Assembly: GCF_019399895.1 (NCBI RefSeq)
Contig: NC_091882.1
Span: 1,178,001-1,242,000, forward strand
Direction of reading: 5' to 3'
Length of the DNA: 64,000 nt
Source: Cardiocondyla obscurior
Taxonomy: Eukaryota; Arthropoda; Insecta; Hymenoptera; Formicidae
Below the pieces are notes generated by a model. That model ran no database searches. It had not been told where the DNA came from and saw only the letters and a program-made list of their open reading frames with translations. The number at the start of each line of letters is the position of its first letter. The stretch's first letter is position 1. Of this stretch, positions 13,258 to 27,300 are shown piece after piece. Both the position numbers and the translations under genes were made by a program.

Positions 13258-16200
13258 GCTCGCCGTCGATGTCGGGCTTGCGAGCGCGCAATTTTCTAGG
13301 TAAAAATGCCGCCTCTAACGGTACCCGCATCGAACAATCATTGCGACAATTGCGTCCGACAATTGTCCGTTAATTGCGGCCGCGCTGACGCCTAATGGGA
13401 CAAACTGCACGTGCGACGTTACTCTTGCACGGAATAAGGGAAGCGGCGGGGAAGATCGGTGTTGCGGTCGTTAATAATAATTATTATATTTATTACATTA
13501 TTGTATGCGATTGATTGTGCAATTATTCGCGACGTTATATGTCAATTGTGCATCGCCGTGCGTGACGTGATGAATAATTTAGCGGCATGCTATTGCGCTG
13601 TCATTAAAAATTATTCTGCTGCCGAAAAGTTGATAAAAATACCGCGTAATTGCCAGTTCACTCGTTATACCTTCACTTTACTTCGTTTGATAGGTAGTTT
13701 ATTGATTCCCCGTCATTTTTGTAAAAAGTAGTTTCATCGTCGTAGTTTTTTATTTCAATTAAAAATCTGGAAAACGTGAAATAGACCGCTTCGTGGATAC
13801 GGTAAAAGCGTTGTTTAATTTTGCGATAACGAGAAACGGATTTTAAAAAAATAAAATGAAATAAAATAGGTCAAAAGTTCTTATAAATTAATTTTTAAAG
13901 TCTGGTATCGAGAAGATCTAACGTGTTCTGAAAAAAAAAAACTACATTACATTTTAATGGCACGCATTCTTTTTCGGCTGCGGCACTTTGATGCGATCAA
14001 TCGATCAGCGTCGAGAGTTCACAGTAAAGGACGCGGCGGTTCGACGCATGATGCCATCAATTGGAATAGTTTTAATCAACTTAACGGACCGGAATTTATA
14101 GAGCATTCGCAGAAGCGGGTCGCCCGTGTTACTCGCGGCACTTTAATCGAATAAAAAGCCACCGCAATACCTAGAACGGATTATCAATGGCATTCCCTCC
14201 CGCACCTTCGCCTCAATCGCTTTATTACGGCGATCTTGAAATATCTACGTGTTGAAATCGCGCATACGGCTTTGCAAGCGATTGAATATCTCGCGAAAAT
14301 CCGATTTTCTACGAAAAAAAAAAAATTCTTTTTTACCAATAACGTGAGGCGACTTGCATAGCTATTTTCAATGACAGACATTCGATGTACTTGTTCGAAT
14401 GTGGACAAAAATTTAATTTTTCGAAAAAGTTGCAATATTGCACGAAAGAGTGATGATTTTCTGTTTTATTTTATTTCGTCCCTTTATTTTATATTTTATC
14501 TGTTATCCGGAAACGATTCGATCACGATACCGAAATCGCAGCGATGCGGAATCACGGGATGCGTTTGCCATGCATCCGCGGGATCCGATGGATTGGGATC
14601 CGGTGGTCGTCAGACCGGCAGAATGCAACTCGCTTCGTCTCGCCTCGCCTCGCCTGGCCTCACATCACCGCTATCGATTGTGCCACGCCGTGGATATCGC
14701 GGACACGCGATTTATTCGGTAAAGCGCGTTTGGCAAATTGCGGAGAAAGCTGCACCGGTCGATGCACACGATCCTCGTAAATGTCATCGCGGGCGCGTGA
14801 TCGTCGGGCACCGAGCGTGCCCCGATACCGCTGGATCTGACTAACAGGGTCGAAGAAGCGTGGGGATGGGAACGTAGAGCGAAAGGGTGAAAGACCAGCT
14901 CGCTATCTACCGCTCTCCGCCGCGATCGGTGTTGAATCGGGCGGGAATCGAGTTTTAATTAATAAACCATGCATATATGCCGAGATCTGAGGGTAGGGGC
15001 TCTCGTATATCCGGGGCTTTTCGGCCTCGACAGTGTTCCGGTAAAAAAAAAAAAAATATTATATGTCGGCCTCGGTGTGCAAGAAAATGACAGCGGCGAG
15101 CAGTGAAAGTCAATATTTCTCGAATATCGATGGCTCGTACATATTTCGGGACTATCCATAACATACAAAGCTCCGTTCGAAAAACGTGCGAGCGATTCAT
15201 CGACGGCGGGCCAGCTCGTTCTCGACATTTTTCACGCGCGGAATTTGTGCCGCCGTTGGATAACGCTGTTCTGTATTGTAAACGCGGAGCGGCGTTATGC
15301 TGAAAGTTTCCCCGACTTCTCGTGGCGTTAGCAGACTCTCGCGAAAACCGATGTGTCCCACGCGACACTCCTAACAGCCCGGGAACAGGTTTCTTCTACG
15401 CGAAAGTTTCGTGAAACTGAAAGCTCGCTTTACGTAACAATCCGTTAATTATTTAATTGTCTAATAAATCTAATTAATTATCTCACAATTTATACGACAC
15501 ATGCTCTACCGAACATTAATCGGGTACGATGCCTCACCTGCTCGCTCATTCCGAAGCTGCCGAATTTATTTATTTGCCATATCCACGTGTTGGTTTCGTT
15601 GTGCCACAGACGAAACGGTGACGAACCCAGGGAATGAATGGATGAATGAAATTACGCGGTACGAATTAATTGTCTGTATAAGTCGTCGCGCCGGCTGAAC
15701 CGGCCGCGCTCGTAATTAAATTAGCACAGCGAAATATTCCGTGCGTTAAACGATGGTGTAACAAGCGAACGGACCCTCTACTCTTTCGCGGCTTCCACTA
15801 TACCGCGAACCGCCGAATGTAAACGCGGACCTTTGTTTGTGTGTGATTTTTTAAATTTATTCTTTACGGGACGGGGTTGTTCGTCCGGTCGACAACTATC
15901 CCTCCCAAAAAAAAAAAAAAAAGCCACGGAAAACGCACGCGCTTCAATGCATTCTAGATTGCAAAACGCGAATGGGGAAAAAACGTGCAATAATGCCGCG
16001 CCTTTCTCGCTGCAATATCCGCGCGAGATGTAACCGGAGATTTGGAAAAAAAAACCCGGATGTCACCGACATCGTCGTTTAACTCGCGTCGCACAAATGT
16101 CCGCGACGATTTTTTTTATTAAATTCTATCTCGGCCCACATTCCACTTTTATTTACGTGAATTAATCACCCGGCAGACTTTTGCATTCTTAGTAAAAATC

Positions 16201-17930
16201 TTCAGAGCTATACAGTTTTCTTGTAGACCGAAGAAAAATTTTCTTTCGACTAGTATCCTGAGAATTTGATCTTGTAACAACTTGATTCTAATTGCCAAAA
16301 TATTTTGGCAAGTAAATTTTAAGAAAAACTTTTTTTGATCGATTATACAATTTGATTAAGATTAAAATTGATAATTGAGAACTTGACGGAACAGTTCTTT
16401 GATGTGAAAATAAGTTAAACATTAGACGTAGAAAGGGAAAAATTATATGTACAATATTAATGTTTGTATAGGTCGCGATTAAGCATAAAAATTAAAAGCG
16501 ACTTACTTTACTTTCTGAAAATGTGCGTGTGGAGCTCCGCCGCGTGCATACCATTGGTTCCGTTTCCAGCAAAAGACAGAGAGGGTGGTAGCAGGTGGGA
16601 AGAATATCGATCGAGCGGATCAAACCATCAAATCGAAATCACTGAAAATATTCATTTAACAAAATTGTAACGTGTGGATGTATTGCGAAATATTTTATTC
16701 TAAATATTTAGACTGAATCAATTGTTGATTATGCAATTAGCTTGAAGAATTTAATGCAATTAATATACGAATGTATATACGAATACGAATTTAAAGGAAC
16801 AGAAAGCGACTAAATCGTCGTAAGGGATCACGCGTCTATATATTATCGGTGAAAATTGTTACATATAGTAATTTTCGCGCGCGTAGGACAACACATTTAT
16901 TTAATAAAAATACAAAATGATAGTTACTCTGGCGTTGCTTCGCTGACGCAAAACTCCTCTTCGAAGCTTCCTCCTGATTCTTTTCTCAGGATGTCGTCCT
17001 CTGATCTGTCCAGGATCGTGTTTTCTTCCCTTGCATAAGATTTTCACCTGAACAAAAGAAAAAATTTACATGAATAAAATATTCTGATTATTCCAGCTAT
17101 CGCGTTGAAATTTTGCGCGCGAGAGAAAGTATCTTTATTGTATAGAATTAAATATAACAAGAATGCAAAGGTAGAACACGATAAATGATAATTAATATAT
17201 TGCAAGTAATTACATAAGTATTATTTCCAATTTTTCGTGTCGAGGGTAATTTCCGACCAAAGATTGTTGATTGCAGAAGGTAATTTGCATCGATCGACGT
17301 CTTCGTTTATCACACGTAATTATTTTACAATGCTGAGCGTCGTCCTTGATTTCCAGCAGATGAAAACCAAAGTGACGACGTGTCGATCGTGCGAGAGTCG
17401 CCTACGACGTGTAGATCGTCCGAGTAATTGCATGCAAAATGTCGAACATCCAAGATCGAGTCGCGTACGCTGTTCACTTGCCGTCCTCTGAATATCTTAA
17501 TAGGCCGCACGAATTTACTGCGCTATAAAAGAATACATATATATGTATAATTACTTCTGCAGATTTAGAAAGATGCTCGACTGCTGGCGAAGCGATTATT
17601 CAAGTGACGCCGAGACGATATATCGCGCGAGTCACGTACGCCATACGTGCAATGACTTTCGCGCGTCTCTCTCGAGCGCTAAGCACTTTACTCGATAAAA
17701 TAAATTATGTATGCCAATTATCACACTTAGTATTACAAATATTAACACGCTACAAACTTACAGCCGGTGAATGCGTTGCGATGCTCGCTCGTCGATTACG
17801 ACCCGCTTCGATCAAATCTTCGGTAAAACGTCGATCACTAACTTTCATGACTGCCAACCGAATTTTTACCGGCCGCGACACCTCCGCGACGCGTTTAGGG
17901 GGAAGGGTAGCACTGAGACATAAAGAGTGC

Positions 17931-18045
17931 TTTCCAACTAGCGACACGGCGCATCACTTCATCCTTGTTTAATAATTGACAACAAGAAAAATGAAATGTT
18001 CACTGTGTTGCATGCATCGTGTGGATTTGTGTCGCTAGTTGGAAA
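17931..18045. mobile_element. MITE-like element with 17-bp perfect terminal inverted repeats
   Basis: TTTCCAACTAGCGACAC at 17931-17947 is exactly repeated as its reverse complement at 18029-18045, enclosing about 80 bp with no ORF. Perfect 17-bp inverted termini around a short non-coding core are the hallmark of a small non-autonomous DNA transposon, or of a fold-back element. No unambiguous target-site duplication was seen. It lies about 300 bp upstream of the first visible receptor exon. Confidence 0.55.
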
Positions 18046-18356
18046 TAACTCAATGGCCCACTCGTTGGATACGACGCGGTATCTGTCGATTAGATTAATC
18101 CTTTGTAGTTTCTGTAATTAATTCCGAAATAATACCTGTATCCGGTGAGAAATTCCAAGCTCGGCGCGAAGATGAAACTTTATCCGCAACGTCCTGAGAT
18201 ATATCGTTCGACGATCGTCCGCGACCATGATTCTCTTGAGGAAGCGTCGATATGAAGTTGCTGCAGAAGGTGTCCGTCTGTCGCTTGATGACCCCAGCGC
18301 TTGCGAGCGTTTGAATTGTAATTATATTCTATTATAATTAAACGTTTCTGTTACAG

Positions 18357-21300
18357 AGAAAATGACCAAATAATCGGCTCTTACTTGGAGATTGTGGACG
18401 TTACTCTTGAGGATTACGGCGAGTACAAATGCGAAGTCAGCAACGGCGTCGACGAGGAGATTACATTGGCAGCTCACGTATATCGGCAAGGTAAAATCCA
18501 CTATTCGACATCTCTTCAACTTTTCCTTGTCATTGTAAACTCACAAGTTGAAATAAAAATGTAACGAAATAACCCACATTGGGGGATTTTAATTTGATAT
18601 TAATTTAATGTCACAATAATTAATTTTGCACGTTACATAAATTAATCATTGAACGTTGATTTCTGACATTTTCAATTTAATATTTATAATTATTTATTTT
18701 AATGTCGTGCTTCGAAAGCTTTTTATGCGAATGAGATTTGAAATATACCCGGCAACGGATTAAATAATTTTACTTGTTATTTACCGACTACGATTGTTAA
18801 TTATGTCTCGACGCAAAACGCATTTAATCAATCTGAGTGGTTTATTGTTCGCGTATAAAAACAGACTAGCGTCGAATTCATTTTAATAATCGGTGGAAAT
18901 GTCTGGGAAAACGTATCGGTCAACTAGCAAAACCGCGCACGCCGACGATTCGCTTTATCGGTTTTAATTATACGACAAATTAGTTACGCGGATAAATTGG
19001 TACGACGCAACGATAAAATTTTGTTTTTAAATTGAACACAGATTTAATTCACCGTCAAATTTGATATTGCATATTTACACCGTATCGTTTCTATCTGATA
19101 TTTCGCGATGAATTTAAGCATTATTTAACCTTCGTGCGCGAACACTTCCATTTGTATCTTTTTATCGGAGTTAAAACATTTTGGGATTACACATTATTCA
19201 AATTTACTCGTTTACAGCATAAATATTTTTAAAAACCTTTGATTTATCTTGATATTATACTTAATTTTATTGTTCGAGAGCATATATTTTCATTACATTT
19301 CTTTAATTAATTTTAAAGATAAGATTTTTGATACTGAAAATTTTTTTATTTTTTATTACGATGAAGGATTTATCGCTATTTCGCTTTTTGCGGAAAATTT
19401 CGAGCGTTCTTTCCCTTTTGATTTGCAGAGCCACAGTTCGTGTTGAGTCTTCCGAACGGATCCTGGCGGAAGTCTCTCCTGCTAGCAGTTCTCGTTCTCG
19501 TGCTGCTCTTATCTGCCGGCGCATTTTACGCGCGTTGTTGGCTGCCACTTGCACTGTTCTGTCGAGACAAGTTCGGCCACCTCGAGGAAAGCGGTGAGTT
19601 CGCAATCATAAATAACCTTTTCCCGCGCGATCTCTGCCACTCAGCAATTGCAGCAAGAAATCTTCAACCTGTGCTGTTCCTGTGGATGCTCTATAGAAAT
19701 TTGGCAATCAGAGCTCACGAAACGGTAAATCCCGAAACTCGTATTTCCCAGGAGCTTAAAAATCCAAGCCAAAGAGCGACGTCTAACTTCTTAGACTTAA
19801 GGAATTGGTCTTTCGGGGTCGCGAGTTTTTTTTTTTTTTTTCCCTAAGAGTATTCCGCGTATGCGCGAAAACCTTTTGATTTAAAAATAAAATTACGCCC
19901 TCATGAGATAGAAGAATCCATGAAAATAACATTTTAAAATAATCAGAAAACGGCGAGGGTCAGAATTTAATTTTCTCCATTTAAGACTTTATCTTCTACC
20001 CTTCCGGGCGATCCTAATTTAAAGGTCCTTAAAACGCCGGGGTCTCGTTGTCTAAAGACAGGAATACAGTACGACATAAAATTCGAAGTCGCATGAATCG
20101 CGAGGATTTTTCCTTAATCCCGAAACTAAGGCGATCTTGATGGGCTAAAGGTCCTTGCTCCGTGCTCCCCGCTGCTCGCGCTGGCTCTCCGTTTTTTTTG
20201 CGACGACAAATTCGCCGCGGCAACGTGAACGAGAAGGTTCCGTCGGGGTAATTATCAGCAACGCTTTTTCGTCCACTTAATTGTGACTCTTAATTACCGC
20301 GAGAAGTACCGCCAGACGCAGCGCGGGGAGGAAATTGAAGTGGCTGTTCCTTGATCTTTTTTTTTCTGTCCTACGCTGATCTCCGTCTTAATCTGATTTA
20401 CTTTCCTCTTTATTCCGCCCTCGTGCATCATTCCCTCAATTTGTTTAAATAAAATTAAATATGCTGATGGCGACGCGAGTCCCTCGGGAGACTTTACTCC
20501 CGGTTTCGAGATCCCATCGGGCTTTATTCCTTCGTTTCTTCAATTGTGTCGACCCAGGTTTTACGCATTATGAATTGAAAAGTGTTTTTTTTTTTTTTTT
20601 TTTATAGGATTCCTTATTTAAAAAATTAAATACGTGCAACACAAGAGACGATAATTTTGTAAGTGAGAAGTCGCGGCAGCCTTTGTTTTGCAGCTGCATA
20701 ATTTCAACGCGCTGTCTCTCGCGCTCACAATAACGGGATAAAGATAAGGAATTAAATTATAACAATGAATTTGTAAGAAGTCGTACGTTCGGTAAGAAAA
20801 GTAACGCGTGGAAAATTGAGTTACGGCCTTTAGCAATTTTAAGACCGCAAAATTCCAGATTGCACGGGACTGTAAAGTTGTAATTCTTCCGAAACAGATT
20901 CTGATTTTTCTAAAAGCAGCGAGAAAACACGAAAGAGTCCCGCGAGATGGGAAATTCGAGAACGAGAGAAGACTCGAAGAAGGTCTTTCGAAAGCAGAAA
21001 ATTCCGCCAAATTTTAATCCTTCTAAGAGCAGGGAAGAGAACAGGAGAAGAAAAGAAAAGAGGGGGAAGACGGGAGGAAAAAGGAGGATTTTTGCAGGCA
21101 CAAAAGACGACAGCGGCGTCGTTTTATTCCTCCAGGACATTCTCCGGCAGGAAGAGCTCGCGTAAATAGGAGCCCCGATCTAGTTGAGGCTTAATGAGCT
21201 GCGTCCTTCCTTTCTTTTCTCTTTTTTTTTCTTCTCCGTCCTCTCTCCTCTTTCCTTCTTCCCTTTTTTTTTTTTTTTGCTCACCTAACCGATCGCACTT

Positions 21301-24300
21301 TAATTCTTCCCGCCCTTTCGCAATTTACTTAAGTAACGCTAATTCCGCCGGGGGCAGGAACTTTCAAAGGATTTTGCGCGGTCTCTCCTCTCTATCGGTG
21401 CCGTCGCGTTAGCTGTCCGCTCGCTTCAATACTGCAGACATGCCGTAATATGAACGATGTAACTCGTTACACCGAGGTTCTCTCTTTGCATATTACATTT
21501 AACAATTACAGCGGGATTATTACCGGCGTTTAGTCGTGCCCCGCGATTAAAAATGACGGCAAAGATAGAAGGATCCAATGTCCCGTCCTCTCAGTCTGGA
21601 AAAGGGGAACAAGCGTGTAGACATGTATTTATGTGAGGGCGAAATGTACAAAGCACGGTAGAAAAATTTATATCAATTAATGTAATAACAAATCTTTTTT
21701 TTTTACGCAGCTTTTGAAATTCCGGACTGTCCGCAGCAAGATCGAGGTTCCGCCTTAAATTTATTTACTCGCGTAGAAATTGAACAAATAAGGAATTATT
21801 TAAAGGGGTTCGTGTCTCGTTTCTCGAAATTTATCAGCTCGCCGGGTTTTCCTCGCGCGCATGGTGTCCAACCCAAAACCTTTCTCGATTTCCGCCCTCC
21901 AGAATTTCAGACAAACGTCGGACGACAGAGGTGGGTTAAAGAACACGTCGTGTCCCGACCTAAATCTTTGCGACAGCTCCTCCTCCTCCTTGACGTCGCT
22001 CACCTGACGTCGCCGACAGTGAGAGTAACGTCGTCAGGTTCGCCGCGTCGCGTCGGGCCCAATTACGGCCGGACCGGCAATTTGAGGCATTAGCCATGCA
22101 ACGAGATATCATTAGCCAGCCGGCTGCTCCGTGGTCGACCCGACCGAAATGATACCGTCGTCATCGTGCATCTCGGCCGAGAAAACGAGCCTCGGTCGGT
22201 CGAGAGAAACGAGCACGCCGCCGCCGAAGATCGCGCTAATGGCGAGACGAGCGACTGTCTCGCGCGCGCCGTGTGTTCCGAGAATCCGCCGGTAATCGTC
22301 GTAATTTTCTCTCTCCGCGTCCCCGTATAAGGCAGCGATGTCGTGGGACATTCGCTCGCTCGTGAGAAATCGAGCGCGACAACGCGACGTTTCCGCCGGC
22401 TGGGACACTTTCGCGCGAGAGAAAAAGAGAGCGGCTCGCGCACCATGGACCTCTCCGACTTGATCAGTCCTCTAATTAAAAAGAAAAGAAAAGGAAAAAA
22501 AAAAAAAAAAAACCAAGGTGAAAATCACGCGATTTCCAAAGGATGTGTCGTAAGAGTTTTTGTAAAATTTTGCCTATTTTTTAAATTACTTGAAACAGAA
22601 ACAATGAGCGCCTGAAATTTATCATACGATTAATTCGATTCTATTGCCAAGTATAGTATACGTTGATTGATGAATAAAAAAATAATTAATAATTAAACAA
22701 TTATGAATTACATTAGAAATTGTACATTTAGAAGGAGATAAGTTAATGGGACTTGTTATACAGTTGCACAAACGATCTCGGTAACGATCGGGGTCTTAAT
22801 TGTCGCAGGGGGCTATTTGCCGTTTCCTTCCAGACCGCTGTATTCCGCGAACGTACGATCCGATAAATAAGCGGCGGAATTACGATAAAACTAAAGGGCG
22901 ATGTCGTAACCGATTCCCTTAACCGCCTCTTCCTCTCGCGCCCGTCATATAAGCGCCCTCGCCCATTACGGTGCACATTATTTACCTCTATGGGACATTT
23001 TGCGCGCATAATGGCGTGCGGGCGATAACGATTTAATCTATTTCTCGAGTGAACGGTTACGCGCCTCCTTCCCCCTCCGACTACGCGGGAATAAATTTTG
23101 AGTAAACGGAAGCGATAATGCGCGAATTATTACCGCCCTCTTCTCTCCCCTTCCCGGTCCTCTATCTCGTACCTTGCCGCAGCCTGCTCCATTTAAAATT
23201 CGTTCTCGGATCGCACGAGATTTCGCGGAGGAGCGCCAAATTTCTGTTTTATATTCATAATGTGAAGAATCTTTCCCTTCCCCTTCCCCTTCTTACTCCA
23301 CGAAAAGTCGATTTGCGTCTCTTATCGTGTCCAAGAGCCCTTTAATCTTCCCCGAACTTTGTCTGATCGGTCTTAAAAACGTGCATATACTTAACGAACG
23401 AACAACGGACGCGAACATTTATAAATAAATTAATCATTGCAAAAATATTAACACACATTACCGACGAATGTCGCAGTCCCTGTGCACATTTGCTAAGTGT
23501 ATACGCATCTCAAAAAGACTGAAAATCGATTTACAGATTATAATATTTGTTACATTTATCTCTTATATGCATGTGTACGTGTGTGTACATTTTTAAGCCT
23601 ACTAACCCTGGAATTCTAGAAATCAAACGGCGAGGAAATTTTTACAAACTGAATGCAAATCGCGAGGATAGCTTGAAGTTTCCAGGTAAAAAAAAAATCG
23701 CGAAAGGATCAAAAAGAAAGCGCGATCGGATAGTAGAAATTACCGCCGGCTGATTTCCGAATCAAACTAACTGTCGCGACCCCGTTTGCCTCTCGCCCCA
23801 GCTCAGCTCGGCCCAGCTGACGAAAGTCGGAGTAATCACGAGACCGCGTGACTGTGCATTGCAGACGGGAAGGAATGCGACGCCCTGGTGTGCTACCACG
23901 AGAAGGACTCGAGCTTGGTGATCGGCATCGTGATACCCACGCTGGAGTCCAGGCATCGGTACAAGTGCGCGGCGCTGGAGTTGTCTCAGCTGAATCACAA
24001 TTGTAAGTACCCGTGGCCACTAGCGCGTTAATTAGCGGCGACGACGGCGGAGGTCCCCCCGTCCTCCTCCTCATCTCGCCAGATAATTACGTAGCCGCAG
24101 CGACGGAATGCCCGCGGAATACGAGAGCACCGTCACTTCGTAAGACACCTGTGCACCTTTCCCCTCGGTCCCTCGAGTCATTTCTCAATCTTCTCTCTCA
24201 ACGATACTCGTAACGCTCTTAAAGATTGAAAATTTCACCCTGTATCCAGGAATAAGCTGGCATGAATTATTTCGTTTCTTCTTTTGAACGTCTCGCGTCT

Positions 24301-27300
24301 CGAAATCGCGAGAAGTCGCTTCAAATTTCTTTTGAATTTCCGCATTATCGAATTTTTCCCATAAACGTTGACGAGAGAAAGAGAAAGGAAAGGAGGAGAG
24401 GAACGGCCTGCGCGACACCGAGTACGTACAATTCAGTAGCAGCGACGCGAAAAAGATCCTTATCGCGTTACATAAGGAATGAAGACTCCTTTAGAAACAA
24501 AGAACGAAGAGACAGTCAGAGAACAAAGTAGGAAGAAAAAGGAAGAGAGGAGAGAGAGAGAGAGAGGGGTAAAGAGATACAGAAATGTACGCTCGACGGG
24601 ACTCCCTGCGGGGTTTACTTTGCGGTGCATCCCGCGGCGATGCGGCCCGCATGCGGCGAATATAGGGGGTGAGCTACGAGGGTGGATATTCAGCAGCGGC
24701 GAATGTGGGCCACGAATTGCGGTTCAATATAAGCAACTTCGCAACCGGAGGGTTGAAAGGGGGTCGCATCTTGTGAATTAAAGTTAAATAAAAGCTGCCC
24801 TTCTCGCAAGACGGCAAAATCGCATTTGCTTCCGGCAATCATATATACGGCAAAAGTATATCATCGATCGCGACTCGTCGAGAGGCGAAACGAAATTAGA
24901 GAAGCGCATAATGTATACGGTACGCGCGGGTCGCGCAATTTAATTAAAAATGAGTGTAGGTAAATCGAAGATCAAACGCGGTGCATTTCGAGAGGCGTCG
25001 ATACGCGCCGAAGATGAGTTGCGATAGTCATTATTTATATGAGGCCGAATTAAAGCGGATAAAATCGAGTCGCGACACGCAATTAACGTAAAAGAAATGT
25101 AACTCAAAGTGCAGATTTTTCAAAGATGCAAAAGTTACATCGCGATTTAAATTAAGAATTTTTAAATACAAAATTATTAAATTATTTTTTTTATTTTTTT
25201 TTATTTCAAATATTAAATCGATGAAAAATTATTTAATTCAAAGAAGCGTTTAGTAAATTGTAACAAATTTATTTATCGTTTCTCATATCTCGTTTAGCTT
25301 CGTAATTTCGGCTCTCACGGTCTACAGGAAGTCGCAGATATTTCTACGCGGGGTCGAGTTCTTTTCTTGAAATTTCTAAAATTATGGGACCGTAAAGGCA
25401 CCCAATTATGCGTATATAGATCCCTAAACTACAAATGCACGCAATTGAATCGAATTGCGCGAATTGGAACAGGAAAAACCAGCGAAACGCGCGAGTCGTT
25501 CTTTCTTTTCTTTTATTCTGCCACAGACCGATTGTAGCGTCGAAACCACGTGAGTTACAATGTGGGGCAGTTTCTCTCTTTCTCTTTCTAGTCGCTGTTA
25601 CTTTTTTTTTTTTTTCTGCTTCTCATGCAACGGCACGTGATTTTACCACGTGGTTACGCACGCGGAGCAATAAATTGCTTGAAATAAATTTCAACGCAAG
25701 AAAGATTTGCAACTCGGCGGACCGATCACGGAAGAAACCGCCGGTCGTGGGAGATCGTTATCCACCGTATGAAGTCGCGCGTAGAACGGTTGGTCCTCGC
25801 GGTATAACCGGAAGTGACGGGGCCGAGGGGGGCTCTACGGTGAATCGTGGGAATCACGACAACTCGGCAACTTGGCAAATTGAATTAGAAAGTTCGCCGC
25901 TCTCTCGGTCGTGGAGTGTCTCGTTTGTCTCCACGGCGGTATCGAATTAGGTGCATGGAGACCCCACGTGTACAACCGCGATATATTCGCGCCGCGAAGT
26001 TGCCGAGGGATAGACGTGGGTGCCGTGAATAGGGAAGATGTAGTGTTGCGCGAATTACGAGGAATGGTCCTGTAAAATCTGATTATTGATACAACAGCAA
26101 AATCTGCGCGAGTAAAACGATTTAAAGTAATTATTACGGATCAGCTATTAAAAAGGAAATATGGGCAGTTAATATTCTCGGTTTGCGTTGTTAAAACTCT
26201 GAAACGGTGCGACTAAAATCAATTATGGTAATTATCGAGCTAAAGTAGCACTGCTCGTCAAGGTAAGAAACATATAATATAATATTCTAACAACCGTAAA
26301 GCGATGAAAGAGCTTTGCCCCAAGGCAATTATTATAATTGATAATTTTTTAAAATTGTTTAGCGTTCTCGTCGTTCTTAAACCGATTACTCTCTGTATGC
26401 AGAGCGCGCTTCGTGTACGCATCATCTCTAATCCGGCCGGCTCAGTGGCACTCTCCTAGATTGCGCGTTTTGCTCTCAGACAACATTAGCAACCTGATTA
26501 CAATCGTCCGATTAGCCGACACGCTCGTTACCTTACCCGTTCTAAGCCGATTGCGTCGGAGCGTGGAGTGCGTTCTATCGTTCTCCAATGGGGTGCACGA
26601 TCGGCTAACACCCCTCAGCCCTGTACTTCTCCGGCCTTGTGTACGCGAGGGCCTTGGCACCCCGTGTACTCTGCTAATTACGACATCCCGATTACACGGC
26701 TTATGACTTTGCGCTCGGTCTGCGCACGATGGCCGAGTCGCCGCAAGGTAGCGAAAAGGGAGGGTAGTCTCTGCATCCGGGATTTAACGCGCGAACTTCG
26801 GCGGGCCGGCAGGTCAGTCGACGTTTGATAGTCAATGAACAAAGTTCGCTATCAAAGCGGCCGGGATTACGCGTATCCGCAGGGGGGGAGGAGGACTCGT
26901 GATTTTCTGCCGCGACCCGATCGGACAGGCAGGTAGGCGAGCTTTAGAAAGTTTTGCTCGTCCGCGAGTGACGATGATGAACCAATCAACCCTCCGAATC
27001 TGGACCTCCATCGGCTCGATTAATCCCGACACTTACCACGGGATCTTCCCCCCCGATCGTGAAAATTTGAATTTTGATGAGACTCGGGCCACGTACACGT
27101 CCTCCGGCCGATCAGGCACCCCTCGGTGCCCATTCACGGTTGAATAAATCCATTCAGACCCGGTAATACCTTTAATCGAAAATGATTGATCGAAGATTAT
27201 CAACTCTCCGGTCAAAACTTTTTTAGTTTTCCTCAGTTCGTGGGGCAACTTTCGATACTGCAATCTTAGAGTTTTATCAAACGAAGCTAGGACCTTAAGA

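Larger units (their letters stand above)
1..18356. other. CpG-rich non-coding stretch, no convincing exon on the plus strand
   Basis: No open stretch here reads as a recognisable protein on either strand. The DNA is mixed GC/AT and rich in CpG and CGCG words, with poly-T/poly-A runs (for example 5608-5636) and a GA microsatellite. It lies 5' of the Ig-TM-TIR receptor exons, the first of which (18357) begins in phase 2. At least one further upstream exon must therefore exist, either unrecognised in this stretch or beyond the left edge. The simplest reading is a long 5' intron or upstream region of that receptor. The only weak coding hints are a minus-strand signal-peptide-like ORF at 4868-5056 and a minus-strand terminal-exon candidate near 16916-17047. 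Confidence 0.6.

Noticed and set aside
12745..13299. 184-codon plus-strand ORF
   Set aside because: Arg/Ala-rich translation typical of CpG-rich non-coding DNA; it starts at a non-ATG codon and spans the CRE-like repeat.
25435..25950. 171-codon ORF in the receptor intron
   Set aside because: No ATG-based protein of recognisable type, contains a homopolymer-coded Phe run, and lies wholly in the intron between two well-phased exons.
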